From: Flectonema sp. DT1601
Taxonomy: Eukaryota > Euglenozoa > Diplonemea > Diplonemida > Diplonemidae
Assembly: GCA_964019425.1 (NCBI GenBank)
Contig: OZ025816.1
Coordinates: 62,001-126,000, forward strand
DNA length: 64,000 nt
Direction: 5' to 3'
Each line of letters opens with the position of its first letter. Positions within the stretch are counted from its first letter, which is position 1. Positions 56,801-64,000 of this stretch are shown here, one piece after another. The notes below the pieces were generated by a model. That model was not told the origin of the DNA and searched no databases. It saw only the letters and a list, made by a program, of their open reading frames with translations. Made by a program: the position numbers and the translations under genes.

Positions 56801-56852
56801 CCCCCAAGGCTGACGCAGCCATCAGTAGTATTCCGCTTACCGCAGTCTTCAT
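50886..56852 (-). CDS. C-type lectin fused to beta-propeller-like repeats (D2), 1988 aa
   Basis: Lectin module 1-524 (56852 down to 55281), then the 1464-residue propeller extension joined at the same base as in D1. The extension has seven replacements relative to D1 that I can find, all within about its first 230 residues (for example R/K, R/G, V/A, E/G, S/G). The remaining 1200 or so residues are the same. The lectin part is much more diverged from D1: IKVNETLKPF, VNFSGDEMQL, HFYRFFSGNVS, ITITSQEEQNIVKSK. It has a CPGLC loop between EPN and GED and a distinctive pocket FKSDEPNEF, QFFSYGFWNDYP. One alanine is missing in GGLPSLLSD. After the lectin domain it has PNGYISQ as in A and C, where D1 has SSRLSQ. 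It is intact, secreted by prediction, with no anchor. Confidence 0.92.
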   Translation of the reverse strand: MKTAVSGILLMAASALGDAVIKVNETLKPFPNQNCVNIPFAGSCDCNTVIKGAAVHIKEGFHNGDILSCTKCSSLGITVNFSGDEMQLSDERTIEQYATALSSVVFTPAGVGSRVLVLNYGHGLFSRKNHHFYRFFSGNVSWQEAQISCASRDNDILGLPGYLITITSQEEQNIVKSKLTGRGWMGASDAGVEREWRWVVGPEGCPPYDLSVDGFERTACPMGVLQPTFQPCDSAICGGLGTLFGIQRSDRPGLIAEPGMYNNFKSDEPNEFRGTCPGLCTTAGEDYAQFFSYGFWNDYPLIYDIEGYMCEWGDIAEACMPNGYISQAVVLHDTCPPSAPMSASIIKPNRFTVDFDGNDVTVGMPAWTNAMLTKLPKYLTETNGQVVQAFSVDTLVSGSAIRMKCPFSCDDKPCDIYVTHYLCPPCKNENGGLPSLLSDGWQAGSCAPRFMENNDGFEHSMVAFRRRIASGEEIDLPFLTSDLSKFVVFGVSQIMPCQNANDATECDAISGCSWKNGVCAEDWCSVTFQKTGTKIEVSRKSPGDAETLTLGSGDVVVGWYSSADHQLQARIYKNSNPTVAGDVIVVHQSSAESTTVFASGRKQLAALSDGGFLITYQENDELYRRQYTSTGRPVGGAVLIATIGATPGRHSAVGFRTGGGAVVLFSSTGGSFRMFSLAANSLTPVTVLGTSVTFYDMIEISAGLLVVFSEGTSELFYKVLSSVGFAELSSGTIAGSPTRAWDRISLKMSHGRETPLITLAAHDSVAAMTTMRTWLFTDDIAVSTPTMLDRSTVLDHLTLGMGSSNKGQTILFSSTGFAYYNNDYSDISFSGFRSSLAVSETLTKVSVAQLGVNGWFAVFPSQTAEEVPVPIIAASYYHVPEVQFVTDIELDAMSSCRLDNGGYAVAYRTNAGAVMYALFDDDNNMKSKKTIGTGATTAPIIAGSLPHSNTFFVTYGDGGIRSVEVDATGDGTEQTALVQSGSSDHRSFLCGGSLVVIVSSVETIVMFVEMQVEGTVTFYVLTAFVGGSNVRVLSTGTPFIWDSACGAGGTYYVTHVLDGTRDVNYVPITGTTIGSAMDFLFNEGIPGSIRVFTPTRGNLLIFIVDRNSGDVHSRSITSSVTWRTSLTCFRDSLTFSQSLYDESFSVSCASNMSLVKDRQGGAIMFTRMEATGAEIEPSRVVNNFVIGTQANPSMIATDKGVVIVYATATTSITGDPIGVSLLIEVDAGYERQPETASNTLRGFQRSPASCGFSGGAVVVWESHVGAVSQIYAQIYDTTGRAIFDKEFMVSGGTSAPEDRPDVACFSNNFYVSWQSAVGSSTTINVLQFASNGDKIGSPVLIHTIATGGDARPVIATTTSGNKYVVSWQANLGTGNDVDVYMSVVEGSAISDPIIVHGTLQLTQRNPSVDITDDDSVIIAWQSFNEDGSGYGIFARVFDVSQANPVASAAAFQVNTETEGSQTSPRVAFFSDKKFIIIWGSGTLSTLFNVMGAVYSAGAVKQGSDFRVNAEEIGNDRPTSICILPDDSFIVAWNRFEIRLTQDAYFRRFDTSGRPLGGDQLINKFTRRRQFDATIALLHNDNFFISWTSKWQDRSSWSIYSSAYSRVPTVTTYGVPDQSSIAEQVVKPLSDGRVLSLYIVQDDSNVARLIGEVENTDGTSFGRDILQLTNIGLGSTYDVTVVGTTAYVVVHDGGDSFTYKIISFEISASTLSSPVVVASFVAINEAAVYPKISIDSGTTLIHVLHRDGNNVGNNLYLESFDTNGGGVNKVSLFPRMNSFTHGSMSFLSSGYFVIANSMRRTTTTRLYLSVVKTDGNVAKTVALTTADEQLYSEVGILSDNRVVVCYALRNVDLIDCQIYKITLGTDVFIEKVGPTCKTFIYSSTRTIGMSVVGDDKFAVTGVSLSGESVYVKVLNSKFEVLEAYRAFSHTCNRDPAIASIAKFQESGLIVPMQVRSSTGRKLMWRLTSPVVTKIDSDVPTDESIPVIPN

Positions 56853-58276
56853 TATTGTGATGTTTTTGTGTTGAAACTGAATGAAGAAGAAGATTATTTT
56901 ACATTTCCAATCACGACTACCAACAACTCATTGAGGGAGGAAAATTACGAATTTCAAAAACCCGCAAAGATGATGAATTGCAGAGGAGGGGGTTCGCTCC
57001 GAAGATTAGTACTGCGGATTGCGAGAAGAAAGGAAAGAAGCGACCAACCAACTAATTAATTAGATTGATTGATAGATAATGAAATCCATTACATTACATT
57101 TTGAAAATCGCAAACTACGGAGCATCGACTAATCTCCACAGTGTTGAAAGGGAAGATTCGAGCAACGTGTGTTGACAGCATTACTACAACATTCAAACAA
57201 GGAAGTTGGCAACGAGGATAAAAGTTTTTGAATGTCTAAAGAAAATAGCTAGTTGGAATTATGAAATAAAAAATCAGATTTCACAACAAGCAAGAATCCA
57301 AATATTCCATTCCCCAAACGGGAACTTCTCTTTGTTTTTTTTCACATCATTCATTATTTCAGGAAATCACTTTGTAAACCAACTCTTGGAATGAATTGCA
57401 ATCACGACACAATGCAAAAGGGAGAAAGCGGGGAGAGAGAAGCTGTCCAAACAGTTGAACAACTGATAACAAACTAATTTTTAATAATTAATTTGATTTC
57501 AGTATTCTTTAATAATATTACCAACAAGTCAGACATCAGAAGTACAGCGATAATCAATTACGACTTACTTCACTTGAGTTGGTTTGGCAGCACTCAGTAG
57601 AATTTAAATAACAAAACAAGAAAGCTTTCCTCAATAGTCTCTAAGAGCTGAAGCGTTCAACTCACCCAAGCCATTCAAGGCCAAGGATACCATTGCATTG
57701 AAAAGCAGAAATCTCAAATATCAAAACAAAAAAAATGTAACAAAAGTTGAAAACAGAAAAAAAAAAAAACCAAGATAAAATGAGGGTTCCAAAATTCCGA
57801 CACTTGACCAACGAATTCGACCAAGTGACAAAATAAGAAAGTAAAAAATGATGCCAATCAGAAAGATATTTCAATTCATTCTGCTCAGCCTGTCAAAAAC
57901 ATTCCAAAGCCTGTGATTTAACCGCAAACGTGTTAATTTCTTATTATCTCAGCTTAAAAGGCAGCAATAATTGCTCCAACAAAACGAATTAAGAAAATGG
58001 GGAAATGTTTTGATACCTAACTTTGAACATCCGAGAACACGTTTCGTGAGATTCATATAAGTAAGTCTTGGGCATTCAAAGGTTGGTAAGCAAATCAAGA
58101 TTTACGGTCATCACTTCGATTCAGCATTTAGTGTGGAAATTATTAACAAACGTAGTTTTCAAAGTCGGTAACGTAGAGAGAGAGAGAGAGAGAGAAACTG
58201 AATTTAGAAAGAATCCAGTTGCACAAACAACGCTCTCCCAAACAAATTCACATAAAAGTTACTGTATGAAATTACA
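56853..58276. other. Hybrid spacer: C-A type switching to B-C type
   Basis: Starts as the C-A type (AATTAATTAGATTG, to CGCAAACTACGG) and from about 57118 continues as the B-C type (AGCATCGACTAATCTCC). Both types share AACTACGGAGCATCGA, so homologous crossover there explains it. It has a GA run near 58174 and no gene. Confidence 0.8.
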
Positions 58277-59923
58277 TCACATGGTTGGGTGAGCAGCACA
58301 AATAGTGCACGAGTTTCCGTTTCCATTTTGAGGACCCGCATTCCTCGGGCACCAGTCCTCCGCACAAACACCATTCTTCCAGCTGCATCCCGAGGTCGCA
58401 TCACACTCAGTGGCATCGTTCGCATTCTGGCACGGCATAATCTGCGAAACTCCGAACACCACGAATTTCGAAAGGTCCGAGGTCAAGAAAGGAAGGTCGA
58501 TCTCCTCACCCGAAGCGATTCTTCTTCTGAACGCAACCATCGAGTGCTCGAACCCGTCGTTGTTCTCAACGAACCTCGGTGCGCACGAACCCGCCTGCCA
58601 TCCGTCCGACAACAACGAAGCAGGGAGACCTCCGTTCTCGTTCTTGCAAGGTGGACACAGGTAGTGGGTCACGTAGATGTCACAAGGCTTGTCGTCACAT
58701 GAGAACGGACACTTCATTCTAATCGCTGATCCAGACACGAGCGTGTCAACTGAGAACGCCTGCACAACCTGTCCGTTCGTTTCAGTCAGGTACTTCGGAA
58801 GCTTTGTCAGCATCGCGTTCGTCCAAGCAGGCATACCAACAGTCACGTCGTTTCCGTCCAAAGCCTCAGTGAATCCGTTCGGCTTGATGATCGAACCAGT
58901 CACAGGTGCACTCGGTGGGCAAGTGTCGTGGAGAACAACTGCCTGAGAGATGTATCCGTTAGGCATGCAAGCCTCAGCAATGTCTCCCCACTCGCACATG
59001 TATCCCTCGATGTTGTGTTCCAGTGGGTAGTCGTTCCAAACTCCGTCGCGGTAGAAGTGAGCGTAGTCCTCACCAGCGGTGTCGCAAAGACCAGGACAGC
59101 GATTTCTGAATTCGTTAGGCTCCGATGACTTGAAGTTGTTGTACATTCCCGGCTCAGCAATCAAACCAGGTCTGTTCGACCTCTGTATTCCGAACAGCGT
59201 TCCAAGTCCACCGCAAATCGCCGAGTCGCAAGGCTGAAACGTTGGCTGCAACACCCCCAACGGGCACGCAGTTCTCTCGAACCCGTCCACAGAGAGGTCG
59301 TATGGAGGACATCCTTCCGGTCCCACCACCCACCTCCACTCACGTTCCACACCGGCATCCGAAGCCCCCATCCAACCTCTTCCGGTCAGCTTCGACTCCG
59401 CGATGTTCTGCTCTTCCTGGCTCGTGATCGTCATCAGGTATCCCGGCAGTCCCAAGATGTCGTTGTCCCTGTTGGAACAAGAAATCTGTGCCTCCTGCCA
59501 GCTCAGCTTTCCACCGAAGTAGTTGTAGAAGTGGTGGTTCTTTCTCGAAAACAAACCGTGTCCGTAGTTCAGCACCATCAACCTCCCTCCAACACCAGCA
59601 GGTGTGAACACGACCGATGACAAAGCAGTTGCGTATTGCTCAATAGTGTGTGCACCCGAAAGCTGCATCTTGTCCCCGTTGAAGTCACAAGTGATCCCGA
59701 GACTCGAGCACTTAGTGCAGCTCAGAACATCACCGCTGTGGAATCCTTCCTCGATGTGAACCGCAGCCCCTCTGATCACCGTGTTGCAATCACAGCTTCC
59801 CGTGAAAGGAACATTTGCGCAATTCTGGTTCGGGAACGGCTTCATCGTCTCACCGACTTTGATCACCGCGTCCCCCAAGGCTGACGCAGCCATCAGTAGT
59901 ATTCCGCTTACCGCAGTCTTCAT
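58277..59923 (-). CDS. Secreted C-type lectin-like protein, subtype C, mosaic (C4)
   Basis: 548 residues. The N-terminal two thirds are subtype C (C79, SGAHTIEQ, NYFGGKLS, FGIQRSNRPG), with N82 as a private change. From about residue 445 the protein is A-type (CAPRFVENN, ATECDATSG, CPRNAGPQ), with silent marks pointing to A2 or a relative as donor. The last codons and downstream DNA are C-type again. At residues 353-355 VDF is replaced by EAL through two compensating one-base shifts (58858-58868), which keep the reading frame. The pocket is C-like (FYRDGVWNDYPLEHN). It is intact; the upstream TTG extension is ignored. Confidence 0.92.
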   Translation of the reverse strand: MKTAVSGILLMAASALGDAVIKVGETMKPFPNQNCANVPFTGSCDCNTVIRGAAVHIEEGFHSGDVLSCTKCSSLGITCDFNGDKMQLSGAHTIEQYATALSSVVFTPAGVGGRLMVLNYGHGLFSRKNHHFYNYFGGKLSWQEAQISCSNRDNDILGLPGYLMTITSQEEQNIAESKLTGRGWMGASDAGVEREWRWVVGPEGCPPYDLSVDGFERTACPLGVLQPTFQPCDSAICGGLGTLFGIQRSNRPGLIAEPGMYNNFKSSEPNEFRNRCPGLCDTAGEDYAHFYRDGVWNDYPLEHNIEGYMCEWGDIAEACMPNGYISQAVVLHDTCPPSAPVTGSIIKPNGFTEALDGNDVTVGMPAWTNAMLTKLPKYLTETNGQVVQAFSVDTLVSGSAIRMKCPFSCDDKPCDIYVTHYLCPPCKNENGGLPASLLSDGWQAGSCAPRFVENNDGFEHSMVAFRRRIASGEEIDLPFLTSDLSKFVVFGVSQIMPCQNANDATECDATSGCSWKNGVCAEDWCPRNAGPQNGNGNSCTICAAHPTM

Positions 59924-61543
59924 TATTGTGATGTTTTTTGTGTTGAAACTGAATGAAGAAGAAGATTGTTTTACATTTCCAATCACGACTACCAACAACT
60001 CATTGAGGGAGGAAAATTACGAATTTCAGAAACCCGCAAAGATGATGAATTGCAGAGGAGGGGGTTCGCTCCGAAGATTAGTACTGCGGATTGCGAGAAG
60101 AAAGGAAAGAAGCGACCAACCAACTAATTAATTAGATTGATTGATAGATAATGAAATCCATTACATTACATTTTGAAAATCGCGAACTATGGAGCATCGA
60201 GTAAGCTCTATAGCGTTAAAAAAGGAATAGTGCAATTTCATTACGCATGTAAAGGATGTATCAAAGCAAACAAGAAGTGACCAACTTGTTACTTTAAAGC
60301 ACAAAAGATTTATATAAAAGAGATCTGTGAGGTGACTTCAACTAACGGGAAGAGAATAAGTTTGTTCAATTCAAATTAATTAAAGAGCACCCGATTTACT
60401 TCGAGTAAATGACAAAATCTCAAAACGTGTGTTGACAGCATTACTACAACACTCAAACAAGGAAGTTGGCAACGAGGATAAAAGTTTTTTTGAATGATCG
60501 AAAGAAAATAAAAAGTCAACATTCCACAACAAGCAAGAATCCGAATATTCTGTACCTGAAGCAGAACTTTCATTTGTTTCTTTTTCACATCATTCATTAT
60601 TTCAGGAAATCACTTTGTAAACCAACTCTTGGAATGAATTGCAATCACGACACAATGCAAAAGGGAGAAAGCGGGGAGAGAGAAGCTGTCCAAACAGTTG
60701 AACAACTGATAACAAACTAATTTTTAATAATTAATTTGATTTCAGTATTCTTTAATAATATTACCAACAAGTCAGACATCAGAAGTACAGCGATAATCAA
60801 TTACGACTTACTTCACTTGAGTTGGTTTGGCAGCACTCAGTAGAATTTAAATAACAAAACAAGAAAGCTTTCCTCAATAGTCTCTAAGAGCTGAAGCGTT
60901 CAACTCACGCAAGCCATTCAAGGCCAAGGATACCATTGCATTGAAAAGCAGAAATCTCAAATATCAAAACAAAAAATATGTAACGAAAATATGTAACAAA
61001 AGTTGAAAACAGAAAAAAAAAACCAAGATAAAATGAGGGTTCCAAAATTCCGACACTTGACCAACGAATTCGACCAAGTGACAAAATAAGAAAGTAAAAA
61101 ATGATGCCAATCAGAAAGATATTTCAATTCATTCTGCTCAGCCTTTCAAACACAATTCAAAGCCTGTGATTTAGCCGCAAACGTGACAATTTCTTTATAT
61201 TTTAGCTTGGCGTCAATAATTGCTGCAAATAAAGCTATCAAGAAAAAAACATGTTTTGATACCTAACTTTGAACATCCGAGAACACGTTGGGTGGGACAA
61301 CCTTTCCTAAAGAAAGAGTGACTACAAAGAAATAAGTTTCGGCATTCGAAGGTTTGTAATCAAAACAAGAGTTACAGTCATCACATTTCAGCATTTAGTG
61401 TCGAAAGTATTTATATACCTAGTTTTCAAAAGTCGGTAACACGGAAAGAGAGCATTCTTAGTTTGAAAAATATTATGACACACACAACTCGTTCCCAAAC
61501 TCAATAACAAATCTTCTTTAAACGTTTTCTGCATAAAATAACA
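59924..61543. other. Mosaic spacer between C4 and A5
   Basis: C-A type to about 60850, B-C type (with TATGTAACGAAAATATGTAAC) to about 61140, then C-A type to the end. The 60-codon frame is broken here by one missing base near 61318. No gene. Confidence 0.8.
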
Positions 61544-63190
61544 TCACATGGTTGGGTGGGCAGCACAAATAGTGCACGAGTTTCCGATTCCATTTTGAGG
61601 ACCCGCATTCCTCGGGCACCAGTCCTCCGCACAAACACCGTTCTTCCAGCTGCATCCCGAGGTCGCATCACACTCAGTGGCATCGTTCGCATTCTGGCAC
61701 GGCATGATCTGCGAAACTCCGAACACCACGAATTTCGAAAGGTCCGAGGTCAAGAAAGGAAGGTCGATCTCCTCACCCGAAGCGATTCTTCTTCTGAACG
61801 CAACCATCGAGTGCTCGAACCCGTCGTTGTTCTCCACGAACCTCGGTGCGCACGAACCCGCCTGCCATCCGTCCGACAACAACGAAGCAGGGAGACCTCC
61901 GTTCTCGTTCTTGCAAGGTGGACACAGGTAGTGGGTCACGTAGATGTCACAAGGCTTGTCGTCACATGAGTACGGACACTTCATTCTAATCGCTGATCCA
62001 GACACGAGGGTGTCAACTGAGAACGCCTGCACAACCTGTCCGTTCGTTTCAGTCAGGTACTTCGGAAGCTTTGTCAGCATCGCGTTCGTCCAAGCAGGCA
62101 CACCAACAGAGACGTCGTTTCCGTCAAAGTCCACCGTGAATCCGTTCGGCTTGACAATCGAACCAGTCATAGGTGCGCTCGGTGGACACTGGTCGTGGAG
62201 AACAACTGCCTGAGAGATGTATCCGTTAGGCATGCACGCCTCAGCAATGTCTCCCCACTCGCACATGTATCCCTCGATGTCGTGAATTAGAGGGTAGTCG
62301 TTCCAAACTCCGTTACGGAGGAAGTGCGCGTAGTCCTCACCAGCGGTGTCGCAAATTCCAGGACAGCGATTTCTGAATTCGTTAGGCTCCGTTGACTTGA
62401 AGTTGTTGTACATTCCCGGCTCAGCAATCAAACCAGCTCTGTTCGACCTCTGTCTTCCGAACAGTGTTCCAAGTCCACCGCAAATCGCCGAGTCGCAAGG
62501 CTGAAAAGTTGGCTGCAACACCCCCAACGGGCACGCAGTTCTCTCGAACCCGTCCACAGAGAGGTCGTATGGAGGACATCCTTCCGGTCCCACCACCCAC
62601 CTCCACTCACGTTCCACACCGGCATCCGAAGCCCCCATCCAACCTCTTCCGGTCAGCTTCGACTCCGCGATGTTCTGTTCATCCTGGCTCGTGATCGTCA
62701 TCAGGTATCCCGGCAGTCCCAAGATGTCGTTGTCCCTGCTGGCACAAGAAATCTGTGCCTCCTGCCAGCTCCGTTCTCCTCTGAAGAAGTTGTAGAAGTG
62801 GTGGTTCTTTCTCGAAAACAAACCGTGCCCGTAGTTCAGGACTAACACCCTGCTTCCCACCCCAGCAGGTGTGAACACCACCGATGACAAAGCTCTTGCG
62901 TATTGCTCAATAGTCCGTTCACCTGAAAGCTGCATCTTATCTCCGCTGAAGTCCATCGTGATCCCGAGTCTTCGGCATCTATTGCAGTTCAGAACGTCAC
63001 CGGTGTGGAATCCTTCCTCGATGTGAACTGACGCCCCCTTGATCACCGTGTTGCAATCACAGTTTCCCGTGAAAGGAACGTCCGCGCATACTTGTCTGGG
63101 GAACGGTCTCAACGTCTCACCGACTGTGATCACCGCGTCCCCCAAGGCTGACGCAGCCATCAGTAGTATTCCGCTTACCGCAGTCTTCAT
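61544..63190 (-). CDS. Secreted C-type lectin-like protein, subtype A (A5)
   Basis: 548 residues, subtype A with L222, T267 and NGIGNS. It has GVGSRVLVL at 111-119, the B-type state, where other A genes have GVGKRVLVL. Y407 replaces F407 (MKCPYSCDD), a private change. The upstream leader is altered: the CAG before the leader is CGG (63216), two bases of the TT before the pyrimidine tract are gone, and further upstream a C-type piece (ACAGAGGAGGGGGTTCGC) replaces the A-type sequence. If the CAG is needed for RNA processing, expression of this copy may be impaired although the protein is whole. Confidence 0.9.
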   Translation of the reverse strand: MKTAVSGILLMAASALGDAVITVGETLRPFPRQVCADVPFTGNCDCNTVIKGASVHIEEGFHTGDVLNCNRCRRLGITMDFSGDKMQLSGERTIEQYARALSSVVFTPAGVGSRVLVLNYGHGLFSRKNHHFYNFFRGERSWQEAQISCASRDNDILGLPGYLMTITSQDEQNIAESKLTGRGWMGASDAGVEREWRWVVGPEGCPPYDLSVDGFERTACPLGVLQPTFQPCDSAICGGLGTLFGRQRSNRAGLIAEPGMYNNFKSTEPNEFRNRCPGICDTAGEDYAHFLRNGVWNDYPLIHDIEGYMCEWGDIAEACMPNGYISQAVVLHDQCPPSAPMTGSIVKPNGFTVDFDGNDVSVGVPAWTNAMLTKLPKYLTETNGQVVQAFSVDTLVSGSAIRMKCPYSCDDKPCDIYVTHYLCPPCKNENGGLPASLLSDGWQAGSCAPRFVENNDGFEHSMVAFRRRIASGEEIDLPFLTSDLSKFVVFGVSQIMPCQNANDATECDATSGCSWKNGVCAEDWCPRNAGPQNGIGNSCTICAAHPTM

Positions 63191-64000
63191 TATTGTGATG
63201 TTTTTGTGTTGAAACCGAATGAAGAAGAAGATGTTTTACATTTCCAATCACGACTACCAACAACTCATTGAGGGAGGAAAATTACGAATTTCAGCAACCC
63301 GCAGTGTTGATACAGAGGAGGGGGTTCGCTCCGAAGATTAGTACTGCGAATGAAATAGGCAACGAGATATCAGTTAAATGCGTTGTACGGAAGAAAATTA
63401 AATTCCCTCGAAACACAACTTACACGGTACTCTTTCTGTCAAATGTGAGTGACTTTAAGATTAACAGGAACACGTCCGCAATGTTCACCAATTAATTGAT
63501 GTGAAGTTAAAAGATACCAAACAATTAAATAAAACCGTTTGATGATATTCTTAAAAAAGATTTATTACCCGACGGGTGGGAAATAGAAAGAATTAGGTGT
63601 GACAAAATGAGCAAGAAATAAATAAAAAGCTCATCATCTACGCAACAGAACAACATCTCGCGTGTAGACGATGACATACAACACAACTCACAAGTAAGGA
63701 AGTTGCACAAGCTAATCATTTTTTTTTATTTAAAATGCCCCATTTCATCTTTAGAAAAATAAAGAAAAACCCTCCTCCCGAGAAATTGGAAGAGGAAGTA
63801 AGTTAGAATATGAGTTTATTATAAAAAAGTGCACTAAATAAAATATAAAAAAGAATTAGATAGATAAGGAAGTTGTACTTCATTAACTAGTATTAGCAAA
63901 AATAATTAAAAAAGGAATTTTAATTTAATAAAGAAACAGACCAGGAAATCAAATTTTTCTTCCGACCAAACCCATTCAATGTCCAGCACTCTTCTTTATT
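63191..64000. other. A-B type spacer, cut by the window end
   Basis: Starts with the altered A5 leader. It contains the 64-codon ORF and a roughly 50-bp extra AT-rich stretch at about 63806-63855 not seen in other copies. The sequence ends before the SINE-like segment. Confidence 0.8.
63525..63719 (-). CDS. Possible 64-aa small membrane protein, copy 6
   Basis: The most diverged intact copy. In the body it has three base changes, all synonymous (CGG to CGC, CTG to CTA, TCC to TCT). In the A/T tract two residues change (GNKSFLRISS) without loss of frame. Confidence 0.35.
   Translation of the reverse strand: MISLCNFLTCELCCMSSSTREMLFCCVDDELFIYFLLILSHLILSISHPSGNKSFLRISSNGFI

Noticed and set aside
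862-63190. A CRISPR-like or bacterial origin for the array because of its regular repeats
   Set aside because: The repeats are whole genes with kilobase spacers, eukaryotic-type leaders and no ribosome-binding sites.

Overview
The window is one piece of a tandem array of secreted lectin genes from a eukaryote, most likely a free-living protist. The evidence is long single-exon genes with eukaryotic-looking signal peptides and the standard code (TGA and TAA stops), no bacterial ribosome-binding sites, coding DNA near 55% GC in sampled lines against AT-rich spacers, and a pyrimidine tract ending in CAG just before almost every start codon. I cannot name the organism. One-strand tandem arrays with such acceptors recall spliced-leader organisms, but that is inference. 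Both window edges cut through the array.

Every convincing lectin gene lies on the minus strand. From left to right the order is A1, B1, C1, A-psi, B-psi, A2, D1, A3, B2, C2, C3, A4, B3, D2, C4, A5. A, B and C are three subfamilies of a 548-residue protein: a signal peptide, a cadherin-like beta domain similar to those of bacterial adhesins, a C-type lectin domain with EPN and WND motifs, a cysteine-rich conserved region and a small cysteine-knot-like tail. The basic repeat is A-B-C (about 10.5 kb), with characteristic A-B (2.2 to 2.7 kb), B-C (about 1.35 kb) and C-A (about 1.5 kb) spacers. A-psi has a 538-bp internal deletion. B-psi is a 92-codon remnant of a 3.2-kb deletion. C2 and C3 are a fresh 3-kb tandem duplication.

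D1 (1980 aa) and D2 (1988 aa) carry the same lectin module fused, just after the last cysteine of its tail, to a 1464-residue array of beta-propeller-like repeats of the kind seen in bacterial adhesins (hydrophobic strand ending in W, and GYGIFARVFD / FQVNTETEG motifs). A 46-codon relic at 17439-17579 holds the start of that propeller module behind its own signal peptide, so the propeller was probably once a separate secreted protein that was captured by a lectin gene. The region downstream of both D genes holds a TIR transposon (whole at D1, 5'-truncated at D2), members of a short SINE-like family and complex junctions, including a 36-bp piece of lectin coding DNA.

The array behaves as a recombining cassette family. 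The C-terminal third is almost uniform in all copies, while differences concentrate around the predicted sugar-binding loops. Several copies and spacers are clear mosaics. A 64-codon upstream ORF present before all six A genes changes almost only synonymously outside one A/T tract and may be a small membrane protein.
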